Shown: positions 48,031-61,142, counted from the first letter of the stretch. The stretch: 64,000 nucleotides of DNA from Sipunculus nudus (GCA_026874595.1 CM049316.1:49540695-49604694); one strand, 5' to 3'. The notes: generated from the sequence alone by a model not told the origin. Numbers and translations: made by a program.

Positions 48031-49180
48031 GATTGTATAACCTTTTTCTTACAGCTGTCAAGAAAACACAGAATCCTGATTGTTTATTAAAGGAATAGCT
48101 AGAATCCTATAACAGTTCATTTGTTTAAAAAATCCTACTGCAGATGAAGTTCTAGAAATTACGAGCTTGAACATAATTAGGTCATAATAGCATAAAAATA
48201 TATTTACTGGCTTAATGTGTGACTTCTGAAGCTAGAGGTATGTTTACTGTTTTCCCCAAGAATATGAGTAGATTAAAATCAAAAACAGAATTTTATCATT
48301 TTTATGTGCCAGAATCTGGTCAATGGTGTGAAATGTGTAGGAGTTATGGCTCGAATACCAAGTATATTGTAAAAATATCAGGAAAGAAATTTACTTGCTT
48401 GACATGCTAACTGTTGAAGCTAGATGGCCTTTAAGATGAGATATAGTTTATTGCTATATATATGTAATAAAATCATCACATACAATAGTATTTGACTTGT
48501 GTTGTTTTGCTTTAACCAACACATTGAACAAGAAATAATAAAATAAAATTGTGTATGAAAAAAAAAGACGACTAAAAATATTTGACTATAGGGTATGGTG
48601 CTGCAAGTGATATATTTAATTAAATGGCCAATGGGTATGTAACAGTTTGAGGTCTTTTGGAGTTGCCTTAAAGCGAACCCCCCATTTAATTTTTAGCTCA
48701 GCTGACTATAAGTCATCTGAGCTAAAGCCATGGTCGGTTGTCCGTCAGACCTGCCTGACAGGGCACATAATGAAACCGTTGGACCTACGAATCCAAAATT
48801 TGGCATACAAGTAGATGTCCCCAAAATCTCCTACCATACCTAAAATTTGGTCCCTAGGATTTTCTTCCTTTGAGATATTAAGGAAAAACCTTAATTTTCC
48901 ATTAGAAACCTATTGTTACACTTCTAGACTGCCTCATGTCAAAACCACTGATCTGACTGATCATATTCCATATACATATTTCTCTATACATTTACTTTGT
49001 ACATGCCAGAAATTAGGCCAGTATTCGGTAATATTTTGAAGTTATGGGCCCGAGCATAATGCACTTTGTAAAAAAAATTAGGAAATAAATTTACTCACTT
49101 AACATGAGAATTGCAGCTAGAGACATTTTATCAGGGATATAACTTTATTTAATAAAGATTCAATTGTTTACCCAAAATTA
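48030..49180 (+). mobile_element. Helentron-like internal and 5' sequence downstream of the gene
   Basis: Positions 48120-48420 show diverged family text. A complete 5' hairpin lies at 48694-48727, followed by cgttggacctacgaatccaaaatttggc-type text up to 49180, where the gcagagggg repeat begins. No 3' tip is seen. Confidence 0.6.
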
Positions 49181-49184
49181 AGAG

Positions 49185-49600
49185 GTGATGTATAAATTCT
49201 TTATTTCAACTATATACAGCAGAGGGGCCAACAAGCCCATGCTCGGGGCTTGGGCCTCCAGTTCCTAACTTGCTCTCAACCCATAGCATGTCTCCCAGCA
49301 AGATTCATACACCATTAGTTAACCAATCAGAGACTTACTGGATGTGTCACAAAAGCTTCAATTAAAGAAAGGTGTGCATGGGGAGCCAAATGAAAGTGCA
49401 ATCAGACTGAACAGAGTTGCCATGTAATCAAGTCTAAGTAATAACTGTCATTGTGTAAGTACCCGGCAACTCAGCTAAGGTATATCCCAGGTCTGACACT
49501 TGAATCAACATTAACATCTACACTTTACATATTATATAATCAGAATGAAATATACAGAGAGTATGGATTGTATATATGGACTGGTACATACACACCTCCC
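49185..49600 (+). repeat. gcagagggg-cagcccatgct repeat, copy 2 of 3
   Basis: It begins aagaggtgatgtata and shares its text with 60490-60915 (gtctcccagcaagattcatacacc, aaagaaaggtgtgcatgggg, gtacccggcaactcagctaag). Identity with that copy is visibly higher than with 26220-26625. Confidence 0.7.
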
Positions 49601-49830
49601 TTTCCCCATAAAAATTTTAATTTTCGAACAAAATTAAAATTTTCTACATAAAAAAATCATGAAAAGCAGTTTAATCCTTCCAACATATCCATCTGTGCAC
49701 AGTAATTTAAAAGTGAATCTCATACATTAAGAATGATATGTACTGTAATAAATTTGTTCATATTAAAAAAACAAGGCCTACAGGCTTAATGCGAACCTGT
49801 GCAAAGATTGGGAGTATGAATGGAGGTTTA

Positions 49831-52800
49831 TTTTTAGCGAACCTGTGAGCTTATGCGATGGTGTGGCGGCGTCCGTCGTCTGTACGTTAACCCATACTAT
49901 CTTGAAAATGGCAAGAGTTAGCATCAAGAAATTTTCTGCAAAAAATTAGTCCTCTAAAAAACTCTTTCGGATTTTGCTTATTTTTTGGCTAACTGCATTT
50001 TCTTAGATTTTAAAGAGAAAAAGCTAAAAAAGCTTTAAAAATCTTCTTCTCCGAAACTGTTCAGCCAAATTGTCCAATATTTCACAAAAATGATCCCTGG
50101 AACAATCTCTCTCAAGTTTGTTCGAATGGTTTAAGTTTGGTGATTTTTTGCCGAGTTACAGCTAGTTGAACTTAGTCATCTGTCCAAAAAAGCATACTAA
50201 AATGGCAATCTAAGAAACGGCTGGAGCTGTCATCACAAAATTTTATGCCAATGTTGGTCACATGAGTCATGTCTGAAATTCAGGTATTGGTGGCGCCACC
50301 TGCATTGGCCTTTTTTGAACGGGGTCATCAGTGCCCGTATCGCACAGAAATGATCCTAGGGTAGTGCTTTCTGAAGTTTGTTCAAATGGTCTCAGTTCAG
50401 TGACTTTTGGCTGAGTTATGGGAAGCTGAATGTAGTCATATGCCATAACAGCCCATTTTAGCTCAGTGGCTACAAAGATCTTCTTCTCAAAAACCACTGA
50501 GCCAAATTCGTTAATCTCACACATTAATTATCCTTAGATGTTGATTATTCAAGTTTGTTCAAATGGTTTTGGTCCAGTGATTTTTGGCTGAGTTATTGGA
50601 AGCTTAACTTGGCCATTTTGCTTTATTTTCCCATATGAGTTATAAACCTGCAAAACGTTTTTGGCCGACGCCACTGAGGCCAATTTGTTTAATATTTTAC
50701 AAGAATAATCCCCTGAATAATTCTTATAATAATTGTCTTTTATGGTTCCAAAGAATGAATTTTGGCTGAATAATAAAGATTGAATTGAGTCATTTTAACA
50801 TATATGTTAGCTGTGTGAAGCAGATACATCTAGCCTGGAACCAGTTTATCAGCGTCCGTTACATCATGCCTCCAGACATTTAGATTTCAGGTTATCTATG
50901 GTTAATATTGACAAGAATGTTTTTTAAAAACTTTTAAAAAATGTAGATTTATGATTTTAAATTTCCTCATGCCAGATAATGTTTACAATGACAGGTATGC
51001 GTTAACCCATACTATTTCAAAAACAGCTGGAGCTAGAAAGGAATGTGTATGCATTTGAAGCCAAACTTTTCATCGCAAACCTTCCATCTTCAAGATATTG
51101 CTAACCTGCCACTAGGGGAAGATTCTGTTTGATTTTTGGTTCATAGGTAAAAGGTCAAGGTCACAGGGCCCATCCATTCATAAATTAGTTTATGGATGAT
51201 AATTCTGCTTTGGATAGACAGACTGGCTTCAAACTTCATTTTATAATGACCAACCACATATGTAAATTCATTTTGATATTCAGGATCCAGAGATCTAAGT
51301 TGAAGGTCACAGAAGCCACATCTTTAAAAAGATTGTGGATGCACTGTAATTCAAACTTTTCATCCTGAACTTTCCAACGTTCACACATGGCTTACTTGCC
51401 CAAAGTGAGGAAACCATGAAATCATAAAACCTGTCCAGGATGTATAAACCTGCAGAATTTCAGGTGGATAAGTCCAACCACTGCTGACATATGAGTGATT
51501 TTATCCAAAGGCAGATGTACAGATGGACGCTGTGCATAAGCGGTTGCAGGTGGCCCCACCAGTTTTGCCTATGATGAAGAGCTATGTGAGATCTATACAC
51601 ATGCAAAATTTTGGCCCAATCGGTCAAACGGTTCCTGAGATATGAGCTTGAATGTCTGCAGGGCAAACGTGAATGTAGGTGGCGCTACCTGTCATAAAAT
51701 CAAGAAAGCTGTCCAGGATGTATAAACCAGCAAAATTTCAGGTGGATAAGTCAAACCACTGCTGAGATATGAGTGATATTATCCCATGGCAGATGAACAG
51801 ATGGACGCTGTGCAAAAATGGTTGCAGGTGGCGCCACCATTTTTAGTGTATGTTATAAAGCTATCAAAGGGCTACATTTGTGTAAATTTTTTAGTCTGAT
51901 CGGTCAAACGGTTCCCGAAATATGCGGGTTTATGTGTGGAAACAGACGCACAAATGGACGCTGGGCAGCAAGGAAAGGTCAGAGGTCAACCAAATATGAA
52001 GGCGCAGCAGTTCACATGTGACCTGATGATAAACCCAATTTGCTTAAAATGCAAACCAAGTTTTTTCAAACAGTTGAAAGATCTAGTTCCAATAATCTGG
52101 GAATTCTGCATCTAAACATTGTGTATAGACGTCTAGACCATGTGTCTAGACGTCTAGACACATTGTCTAGTCACCCCTTCCCCCCCCCCCCCCCCCCCGA
52201 GCCAGGTCATTTGCCATGGTGATGTCTGGACCCCACCTGTTTGTACTGAGTGACCTCTTGACTTGGTTGCTAAAACTCAGCATGTTGTCAAATCTGTTTT
52301 CAAATACAGAAAGCCTTTTTCAATTGGCTACAATGCTTTTTTAAAACTGTATTTACCCAATCTATTCTTATAAAACTGGCAGAACTCTACCATAGAATAA
52401 TTTTTGCAAAGTTTAAACCAATCAGCTTAACAGTTTCATCATAAATCAGTGTATAAGCTAGAAGAGTTTAAAATTACATTTTCGCTTGTAAAAAACACAT
52501 CAATGTAGGTGGCGCCACCAATACCTCAAAATCAGATAAGACATATGTGACAAATATTGGTATAAAATTTTTGTGATTATAGCTCAAGTCGTTTCTGAGA
52601 TTTTAATTTTAGTGTGCTTTTTTGGACAGATGACTAAGTTCAACCTCCTGTTACTCGGCCAAAAATTTCCAAACTTAAACCATTCGAACAAACTTGAGAG
52701 AAATTGTTCTAGGGATCATTTCTGTGAAATATTGGACAATTCGGCTGGACAGTTTCAGAGAAGAAGATTTTTAAAGGTTTTTAAGCTTTTTCTCTGTAAA

Positions 52801-52996
52801 ATCTAAATTAATGCAGATACCCAATAAGCTCCAGGGCACCAAGATTCACATGTGACTAATTCTTACATGTAATTTGGAGCTGCTAGCTCCGACGGTTTCT
52901 GACTTACAGCCATGGACGGCGGAAAGCCAGCCGCGGACGGCTGACGACGGACGGACGACGCTGCGCCATCGCATAAGCTCACAGGTTCGCTAAAAA
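49831..52996. mobile_element. 3.2-kb foldback element with long inverted arms
   Basis: The first 31 bp (TTTTTAGCGAACCTGTGAGC and onward to 49861) and the last 31 bp are exact inverted copies. Inversion then continues with divergence for about 480 bp (49831-50310 versus 52500-52996, for example gacagatgactaagttcaac and its complement). The interior holds inverted GGCGCC-family units (51440-52030), a poly-C tract (52181-52198) and further inverted modules. I cannot see a target duplication. Single tips of the same family lie at 33704 and, at the right end, 62790-62828. No transposase is present. Confidence 0.72.
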
Positions 52997-52999
52997 TGT

Positions 53000-53360
53000 T
53001 AAGGCCAAAATAAAAAAAAGGTATGATTCTCAGGCACTTTTTTTCAGAAATCAGTGCGGGCGGGCGGTTTTTTTTTTATTCTTAATTTTTTGTATGTTTC
53101 GATGAAAATGTCAAATAATAAGGGTAAAGCATGATAATAACAGAATTTTTTTGGCTAAACAAGTCAAAGCACTAAATGACAAAGGAAATTGTATGATTTT
53201 ATCTACTTGAAAGAAATGTCCGAGCGGCTGCAACTCAAATTTGGTAAGTTTCTATTGAAAATAAAAATAAAAATTTTTGATGCGGGGGTTTAAAATTGAT
53301 GCGGGCGGTGCCTGAGAACCATACCTTTTATTTTATTTATTTTTTTTTTTTTTGCCTAAT
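53000..53360. other. AT-rich stretch with a small direct repeat
   Basis: The phrases gtatgattctcaggcac(t) and tgcgggcgg occur near 53020-53070 and again, inverted, near 53282-53325 (gcgggcggtgcctgagaaccatac). The block may therefore be a small foldback of about 300 bp. No coding content is seen. Confidence 0.45.
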
Positions 53361-53599
53361 GTGAAGACATTTTAAGTAATTACTTGTGTATCTAACGTAT
53401 GAAATGTACACATTCATATTGTACTATTCAAAGATTTATTTTAAGACAAGTAGCACATTACATGCGAATATAACACATTTATTTGAGATTTTCTTGCATT
53501 CATTAAGCGTCAATGCATTCTATATACTCCATGATCTTATAACATTTGCACATATCCACATGCAACTCGTCATTTAAGCTCCAAATGACATCATAATAC

Positions 53600-54100
53600 A
53601 CCTGTCAATACCCTTACGGGTGTTTCATGCCTCTGTCTGTCCCATTTATATTCGCACGGGAGTAATTAAGACACTCTTATATGTTCCCATTGACAAAACA
53701 AAACTTAAATTGCCTAACACCATACCAGACGCTCATTTCTGATCTGTCCTTATTAGGTTAACAAATCACAGTGTAACTCTTCCCTTATTCTGTAATATAC
53801 CACTGAACAGTCCAGTTCACACTGACAAAACTTAGAAACAAAATTGCCTAATACCATACTAGATGCTCATTTCTGATCCGTCTTCAACAGGTATGCCAGT
53901 GATACACCTAAAATTCTTTTGTGTGCCACCTAATATACAGGTTGACACTGAGAGAATCTTGCGAAAACAACCTATACCATACCAGATGCTCATTTCTGAT
54001 CCGTCTATAATAGGTACACCAGTGTAACACTAATAATTCTGTTCTGTGCCAAAACCATACCAGACGCTCATTTCTGATCCGTCCTTACTAAGTTAACATT
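53600..54100. repeat. Diverged tandem array, four units of about 125 bp
   Basis: Four units contain ccatacca(g)acgctcatttctgatccgtc at about 53721, 53850, 53974 and 54056. Between them are variable text with ggtta(a)caa and a caaaattgcctaa(c/t)acc lead-in. No protein or RNA is recognised. Confidence 0.7.
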
Positions 54101-55010
54101 TGGCAAGACATATACTAGGAACAGTATATTCATGACTATGAATTATTTGTTAAACACATGCATATTTACATTTATAAAAAAAATATACCTGTTACCCTAG
54201 TTGGTTAAGACTCCAATATACCAGGTTTCACATATTCGATCTATTAATAAGACAGGATGCTTGAACAGCTACCTATCTTCATAACACTTAACAGACAGTA
54301 AAACATAAAATAGATAAATAAATAAAATCATGATGAGGATGTATGAAATTTGGAATTTCTGGTTACATTTTTGGGATGATCAAATGCTTGATTCGTCCCT
54401 ACATTACATATAAAAATATAGCTGTTGAACTGAAGCTGTAGTGTACATCTTGTCACTGTTAACAGAAAGGCTATATGTAAAATTATATAGCCATTGTTGT
54501 ACGGTTCAAATATAAGCTACTTGTATTCACATAGCCAACAGTCCATATCCTGTTAATACACATCATTAAAAATAAACTTATATGTAAAACAAAATGTAAA
54601 AAAATGAATATTTTGAAAACTAAGATATACAAATACAATATGTGACACACGTGTATCAAGGACTGTATGTCGGTTTCTTCTACAATAGATGTTCATAAAC
54701 CTGATCCAGCCATGTTTGTAGATTTTATAAGAGTGTTGACCAGACATGTCTGTGCTGGCTACCACCTAGAAACCACGTCTACAATTTATACCATGAGTAT
54801 GACAACATCATAAAACAAATGCGCGTGGGTATCTTTAGTATCTTTGTTCAAATACCATATAGAACATTCATAAGACACAATTAGCAGAAAACCCAACTGT
54901 AAACTGAAAATACAAGTACTGATATGATTAACCAAGACTGAAGAAGTCGCAGCCGGGTACCAACTCGCCTTCAGACTGTTATTTCACAGTACATCTAGCT
55001 AATAGGACAA
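54100..55010. other. Unique AT-rich sequence
   Basis: No repeat family, exon or RNA gene is recognised in this stretch. Confidence 0.4.
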
Positions 55011-55250
55011 ATAAGAGTTATGGGAAGCTTAACTTAGCCTTTTTGAATTATAAACCTGCAAAACGTTTTTTGACTGACGCCACTGAGGCCAATTTGTTTA
55101 ATATTTTACAAGAATAATCCCCTGAATAATTCTTATAATAATTGTCTTTATGGTTCCAAAGAATAAATTTTGGCTGAATTATAAAGATTGAATTGAGTCC
55201 TTTTATACAGAAGCGTATTGCTGCCACCAGGTAAAAGAAAAATAAATTAT

Positions 55251-55440
55251 TTATCTCGTACGTACGACATAGGATCTCGTACGTACGACATACTATCTCG
55301 TACGTACGACATATTATCTTGTACGTACGACATATTATCTTGTACGTACGACATACTATCTCGTACGTACGACATATTATCTTGTACGTACGACATACTA
55401 TCTCGTACGTACGACATACTATCTCGTACGTACGACATAA
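55251..55440. repeat. 21-bp minisatellite, left arm, nine units
   Basis: The unit is atctcgtacgtacgacatact with TCGTACGTACGA as a perfect 12-bp palindrome. Three units have a C-to-T change at the first CpG (cttgtacgtacg), a change typical of methylated-CpG decay. Confidence 0.9.
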
Positions 55441-55500
55441 GAAATCTTACGGATCTGATTCACAGACTACACAACAGACCAACTGATATATGTATAAGCA

Positions 55501-55549
<49 letters not shown>

Positions 55550-56035
55550 AAATAATGTAATTAAGTTCTCCACCTCCTTGCAAACAGTTTGAACACCGTT
55601 GAAACGAACGTATATATATTTCTTTATTTATTTATATAAACTATATATTTAAATGCTATTCCATTATATCATTTTTCTGTGTCTAGGTTTCTGAAATATT
55701 TCAAGGAAGCGAAATATATCAAGTCGTCTGCAGGTAATTTACAGAACTTTCAATTTTAGATAGGTGATTAAATTCTGTTGGCAACAGAGCCTGTCATAAT
55801 GTTGATAAGAAAAAAATATTGCCTTTGCCAAAATGAAAACAAGAGGACAGCTACCAAATATAGCCTAATTTTTAGTGTTTGAGAATGGGGCAGGGTTCTA
55901 ATATTCATAATTGACCTAAAAATTAGATTCATGATATAACGCACGGTGTAGTGGATCGTTAAAAATATGTAATGTATATACAACGATTTATATAATAGTG
56001 GGCAGCGGAACAGTCCACAACCCATTTTATGCTTG

Positions 56036-56245
56036 AAAACCTTGATTTGTGAAGTTGGGTTGTACGGCCACCAGGTGGCGTGATCGCTGTGTTTCTTTTT
56101 CATCATTCATTGCACCCATGGCAATCCTTTTTCCATTTGCGTAACGGATTAAGCAAACGGTTTTAGAACAAAATATTAAAAGATACCGTAATATTTTAAG
56201 GAGACTACACTGTATTTTATATATACTTAATATACCTGGTATGTG
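56036..56245. repeat. 200-bp direct repeat, copy 1 (second copy 57289-57492)
   Basis: Both copies contain gaaaaccttgatttgtgaag, ggccaccaggtggcgtgatc, aacggattaagcaaacgg and ataccgtaatattttaagga. They lie inside the foldback element in the same orientation. The second copy abuts the right arm exactly at 57493. The first is followed by different sequence. Confidence 0.8.
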
Positions 56246-56295
56246 AAATGTAAATAGGTTCACTCTTCACGGATTTTAATCTCTACTACAATCCT

Positions 56296-56456
<161 letters not shown>

Positions 56457-57698
56457 AAAGACTGAAAGCCTCGGGAGATATTGCCAGCGCTGTGTTAGAA
56501 TGGCTGAGCCGGTGGATACTATTAATGTCATTAGTAATACGTAAAATGGCTATCAGTTTTTGTTTTTGTTTGACAAGATAAAATACCCCACATGTGCAAG
56601 GGACACAGCTATGTTATTGTTATTAGCGGAACAGTCCACAACCCATTTTATGCGGTACATATAATTTTTATTTTGAATTAAATAAAAAAAATATTAAAGA
56701 CTATAACTTATGGACATGCGATTAATCTGTGAAAGAAGAATACAAAATTATATATAATAATACAAGTCTTTGTACATATGTCAGGCTGAAGTGGTGGTAA
56801 AGCCTACACCTCAGATCGGTTTGATTTGCAAATAAGTATTAAATCTTATGTGTGGTACATGTACGTGTAACTAGTCACACTACTGTAGACGGCATGAAGT
56901 TCAACTTATGGGATCAAGCACTTCGTTTCATAATTAATTTAAGAATCATTAACCTCTCCTTGTTGGCATCTCTGTATTACATACACCTCTATAGGTGACA
57001 CTTAAGGTTCATATTCATTTGCAATAATATGTGTATTGTCTCACGTTATTAACTCATTTTGGCTGGAAACGAAAGTTGTCTAGCAAATCCATGCCGACAC
57101 ACGAGCTTAATATCTCCTGTTCACTAGTTTTATACGTTGTCATAGTTCTGTGTGTGAGTTAACATAGTCCCGGTGTGTCTGTTTACCATTACAAGACCGC
57201 TTGACAAAAGGCAAGATCTTAGTTGAGCACACGCGAAAATAATAAAAAAGAGAACAAACATGAAAAAAACAACCGGAGAAGCTAGAAAACCTTGATTTGT
57301 GAAGTTGGGCTGTAAGGCCACCAGGTGGCGTGATCGCTGTGTTTTTATCATCATTCATCGCACCCGTGGCAAGCCTTTTTCCAATTGCCTAACGGATTAA
57401 GCAAACGGTTTTAGAACGAAATATTGAAAGATACCGTAATATTTTAAGGAGAATACATTGTATTTCATATATACTTAATATACTTGGTATGAAACAGGAA
57501 AATGATATAATCGAATAGCATTTAAATATATAGTATGTATAAATAAATAAATAAATATATATACGTTCATTTTAACAACGGTGTTCAAACTGTTTGCAAG
57601 GAGGAATAATACATTATTTAACATACATAAATATATTGCTTATACAAATATCAGTCGGTCTGTTGTGTAGTCTGTGGATCAGATCCGTAAGATTTATT

Positions 57699-57888
57699 AT
57701 GTCGTACGTACGAGATAGTATGTCGTACGTACGAGATAATATGTCGTACGTACGAGATAATATGTCGTACGTACGAGATAATATGTCGTACGTACGAGAT
57801 AGTATGTCGTACGTACGAGATACTATGTCGTACGTACGAGATACTATGTCGTACGTACGAGATACTATGTCGTACGTACGAGATAAAT
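57699..57888. repeat. 21-bp minisatellite, right arm, nine units
   Basis: The array is inverted relative to 55251-55440. All nine palindromes are intact here, unlike the left arm, where three carry a CpG-to-TpG change. Confidence 0.9.
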
Positions 57889-58078
57889 AGTTTATTTTTC
57901 TTTTACTAGGTGGCAGCAATACGCTTCCATATCCTTGTGAATATTATTAACTATTCTTACTTGTTTTGGGGGTCGATGTCATGTGTAAATCTGTGCTTAA
58001 GGCCTTAGCGTACAGTATTGGCGGGTCATTCTTTACCCCACTCAACCAGGAATTAAATTTGATTGCGCTTGTGAACCT

Positions 58079-58879
58079 CTAAACTTTCATGTCTCTGTCC
58101 TTAACAAAAACCACACCGTCTCTTGTCCAGCAGTCCTTTATGTAATTCGCCTTTTTCATACCAAGCGCCGCTTTGAACATTGTGAGACGGGAACGCGTGA
58201 GGTCCTCGTCAATGAACAAGCCCCTGGACAAGTCCCCTGCCATTCATAAGCGTGACTTGCCTTGCATGAAAGCGACCTTTGTCTTGTGCGAGGCTAGCTT
58301 CACAATGACCGGCCTCGGCTTGCCCGAGGGCAGGGCTCTACCAACACGATGAGATCTCTCGATATCCTCATCAGTGATATCAACGTTCATCATTTGCTTC
58401 GCCATATCCACCACCATCTTGTCCGTGTTCTCGTCTTTTCCTTCTGGCCATGTGTTTCTTATACGTATTGAATTTCGTCTCGAATATTGTTGTTGGCTGT
58501 CCAGTTCTTCCTGTAGCCCATTAACTGTATGTTCCAGGCATGTTACTCTCTCTGTTAGCCTCTCTATAGTTTTCTCATATGGTTTTAGCTTTTCGTCCAC
58601 TGCAGCATCTATAATAACCTTCAAGGCACATTTAATGTCCTCAGAGTTCAATGCAGCCGCTAGAAAATGCGTAAGTTGTTCTGCATCTTCCACGACCACT
58701 GCAGTATCATGCCCTGACATTTTATCTTTGGTACACAAACTTGACAGAGGATATTCGTCAGAGGATTCTAAAAAACTAGTTTCTTTATTAATACGCTTAT
58801 TTTCTTTGTAGGAACTAGGACTTTCTCCTGATAAATCACAGTGACCTCTTTTCTTTTCTCTTTGCTTATCTACTCTCAA
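58079..58879 (-). pseudogene. LINE ORF1 with a single in-frame stop (L1/Tx1-like)
   Basis: On the minus strand, start 58879 to stop 58079-58081, the frame is 267 codons including the terminator, broken only by TGA at 58244-58246. Segments in order: a polar N-terminus, a coiled coil (EKTIERLTERVTCLEHTV), an RNA-recognition-like domain (YSRRNSIRIRN, DEDIERSHRVGR, GKPRPVIVKL) and a C-terminal domain (GLFIDEDLTRSRLTMFKAAL, YIKDCWTRDGVVFV). This is the L1-type ORF1p architecture, an RNA-binding chaperone of the retrotransposon particle. The stop follows KSRL and precedes MAGDL, consistent with a CGA-to-TGA transition. No ORF2 follows, as the foldback element begins at 57927. Confidence 0.85.
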
Positions 58880-58999
58880 CGCATGTTGCCATTTGGCAAT
58901 TTCAACCCCTGCTCGAAACTTGCAGAGAACAACCTTGACCTTTTCTTGTCTGTCACCGAACTGTCACTCAACTAATAAGAATAATCTAATTTTAATTAT

Positions 59000-59575
59000 T
59001 TTCTATATTTTATAGCATAATATCTGTTCATCTGCTTTGGGATAAAATCACTCATATCTCAGCAGTGGTTTGACTTTTCCACCTGAAATTTTGCAGGTTA
59101 ATACATCCTGGACAGCTCTTTTGATTTTATGACAGGTGGCGCCACCTACATTCACGTTTACTCTGCAGACATCCAAGCTCATATCTCGGGAACCGTTTGA
59201 CCCATTGGACCAAAATTTCGCATGTGCATAGATCTCACATAGCTCTTCATCATAGGTAAAACTGGTGGCGCCAGCTGCAACCATTTATGCACAGCGTCCA
59301 TCTGTTCATCTGCCTTGGGATAAAATCACTCATATCTCAGCAGTGGTTTGACTTACCCACCTGAAATTTTGCAGGTTTATACATCCTGGACAATTTTCTT
59401 GATTTTATGACAGGTGGCATCACCTACATTCACGTTTACGCTGCAGACATCCATGCTATTATGCAACACACCTCACTCTATTCCCCTTGCCACTTAATCC
59501 ATGCCTCACTTCACCCGTCCCACTCTGATTTCTAGTCTGATACACATAGTCGACTACCCATATTCTAGTTTTAAA
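59000..59575 (+). repeat. GGCGCC-family copy with 3' end
   Basis: Units with GGCGCCACC at 59136 and ggcgccagc at 59265, then ggtggcatcacc at about 59413, are followed by the 3' terminal text ending tattctagttt at 59573. It lies directly upstream of the LINE ORF1 on the other strand. Confidence 0.75.
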
Positions 59576-59760
59576 ATGTCCTAGTCTGAAACTTGCAGGT
59601 CCGAAACGTCCATTTTGCTGAAATCATAATGACTAAGGTAGATATGCAGGACGTAAGAGGATCAATATTAAATTTTAAAAATTAACCTCCATTCATACTC
59701 CAGACTTTGCACAGGGTCGCATTAGGCCTGTAGGCCTTGTTGATAAAAAGGTTTTGAATA
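59575..59760 (-). repeat. Inverted copy of the 49771-49830 flank
   Basis: The sequence ttaacctccattcatactcc, agactttgcacagggtcgcat and aggcctgtaggccttgtt is the reverse complement of 49770-49828. It therefore belongs to another dispersed family, with tip aacaaggcctacaggc. Confidence 0.6.
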
Positions 59761-59869
59761 TGTCAGCATGAAAAAAAAAACATTTTAGCCAAAGTCTTTC
59801 AGTATGTGTAAACATATTAACCAAGAGGCTAAGATTGTGACTGTATCTTTAAAAAATAGGTTGAGAAAC

Positions 59870-60420
59870 TGACAACTGTTTCAGATTTGGCAATAGATCA
59901 AGAGTTTATTCAGTGCAGCCAGATATAGGTCAAGAGTTCAATCAGTGCAGCCAAGCACAAGGCATGTGATCATCTCATGATTGACATGTGAACACCTCAT
60001 GGGCACCATGTGATCACCTCATAGGTAGCATGTGATTACCTCATGTGTGTCATGCCCCTCAGGGCTGCATGTGGAGACAATCTGTGAGCTTATGCAATGG
60101 TGTGGCTACTATTTCAGATTTGGCAACAGGCCAAAGGTCAGTCTGGATCTAAATATAATTTTGGCAGACTGCCAACTGTAACAGATTAGGCAACAGGTCA
60201 AGTGTTCACTCAGTGCAGCCAGGTATAGGTCATGAGTTCACTCAGTGCAGTAGTTGCATTCTATTTATAGCGCTGGCAGACTGCCAACCGTGTCAGATTA
60301 TGCAACAGGTCAAGAGTTCACTCAGTGCAGTATTCTGAGCCAGCAATTTGTCACAGTTCACTCTGGGCAACTGCCTTTCTCACCTAAGCCTGGTTAGCCC
60401 CATGCATCAACCTGATTCCA
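59870..60420 (+). repeat. caagagttcactcagtgcag repeat, opposite orientation to 1520-1960
   Basis: At least five units contain ggtcaagagttca(c/a)tcagtgcagcc and gcaacaggtcaa. Short units with catgtgatcacctcat(g/a) lie at 59965-60050. A tip of the 49831 family (tgtgagcttatgcaatggtgtgg) is embedded at 60085. Confidence 0.65.
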
Positions 60421-60489
60421 GGTTAGAGGCATACTCGCCAGTGTAGAGATCATAACCAGAAGGCATTGGCGACAAACTAACTAAGTCTC

Positions 60490-60915
60490 TGAGGTGATGT
60501 ATAATATTCTATATTTCAACTATATACAGCAGAGGGGCCACAAAGCCCATGCTCAGGGCTTGGCCCCCAGTTTCTAACTTACTCTCAGCCCATAGCATGT
60601 CTCCCAGCAAGATTCATACACCATTAGTTAACCATTTAGAGACTCACTTGATGTGTCACAAAAGCTTCAATTAAAGAAAGGTGTGCATGGGGAGCCGAAT
60701 GAAAGTGCAATCAGACTGAACAGTGTTGCTATGTAATCAAGTCTAAGCAATAACTGTCATCGTGTAAGTACCCGGCAACTCAGCTAAGATATATCCCAGG
60801 TCTGACACTTGAATCAACAATTAACATTAACACCTACACTTTACATATTATGTAATCAGAATGAAATATACAGAGAGTGAGAACTGTATATATGGACCGG
60901 TCCTTAGTACATTAC
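60490..60915 (+). repeat. gcagagggg-cagcccatgct repeat, copy 3 of 3
   Basis: See the copy at 49185. The 3' boundary is near ccggtccttagtacattaca, which recurs at about 26620 (gcccttagtacattaca). Confidence 0.7.
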
Positions 60916-61047
60916 AAAGTGGCACACTTTGGTCACTGGAGGTCATTCAGTGCAGCTCTCTCTGCTCCCCAGGCTGTTGTTATGTAATCCCTTCACTCCT
61001 GGCCAGCCCCCTGTCATGGTTAGCGGAATCAGGCTACCACAGTGAGC

Positions 61048-61092
61048 CTGTCTCTCTCTTCCTTTCTCTGTCTCTCTCTGTCTCTCTCTGTC

Positions 61093-61140
<48 letters not shown>
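61048..61140. repeat. (TCTG/TC)n simple repeat
   Basis: A tract of tctctctg units grades into pure CT. Serine/leucine-rich frames across it are artefacts. Confidence 0.9.

Positions 61141-61142
<2 letters not shown>

Noticed and set aside
52127-52170. gtctagacgtctagac palindrome as a regulatory site
   Set aside because: It lies in repeat debris beside a poly-C tract, and a related single copy (gtgtctagacaatgtg) is at 22150. I see no evidence of function.
55218-55592. 124-codon frame with SRTYDI repeats, and its mirror MSYVRD frames
   Set aside because: These are translations of the palindromic 21-bp minisatellite, open on both strands because the unit is a multiple of three without stops.
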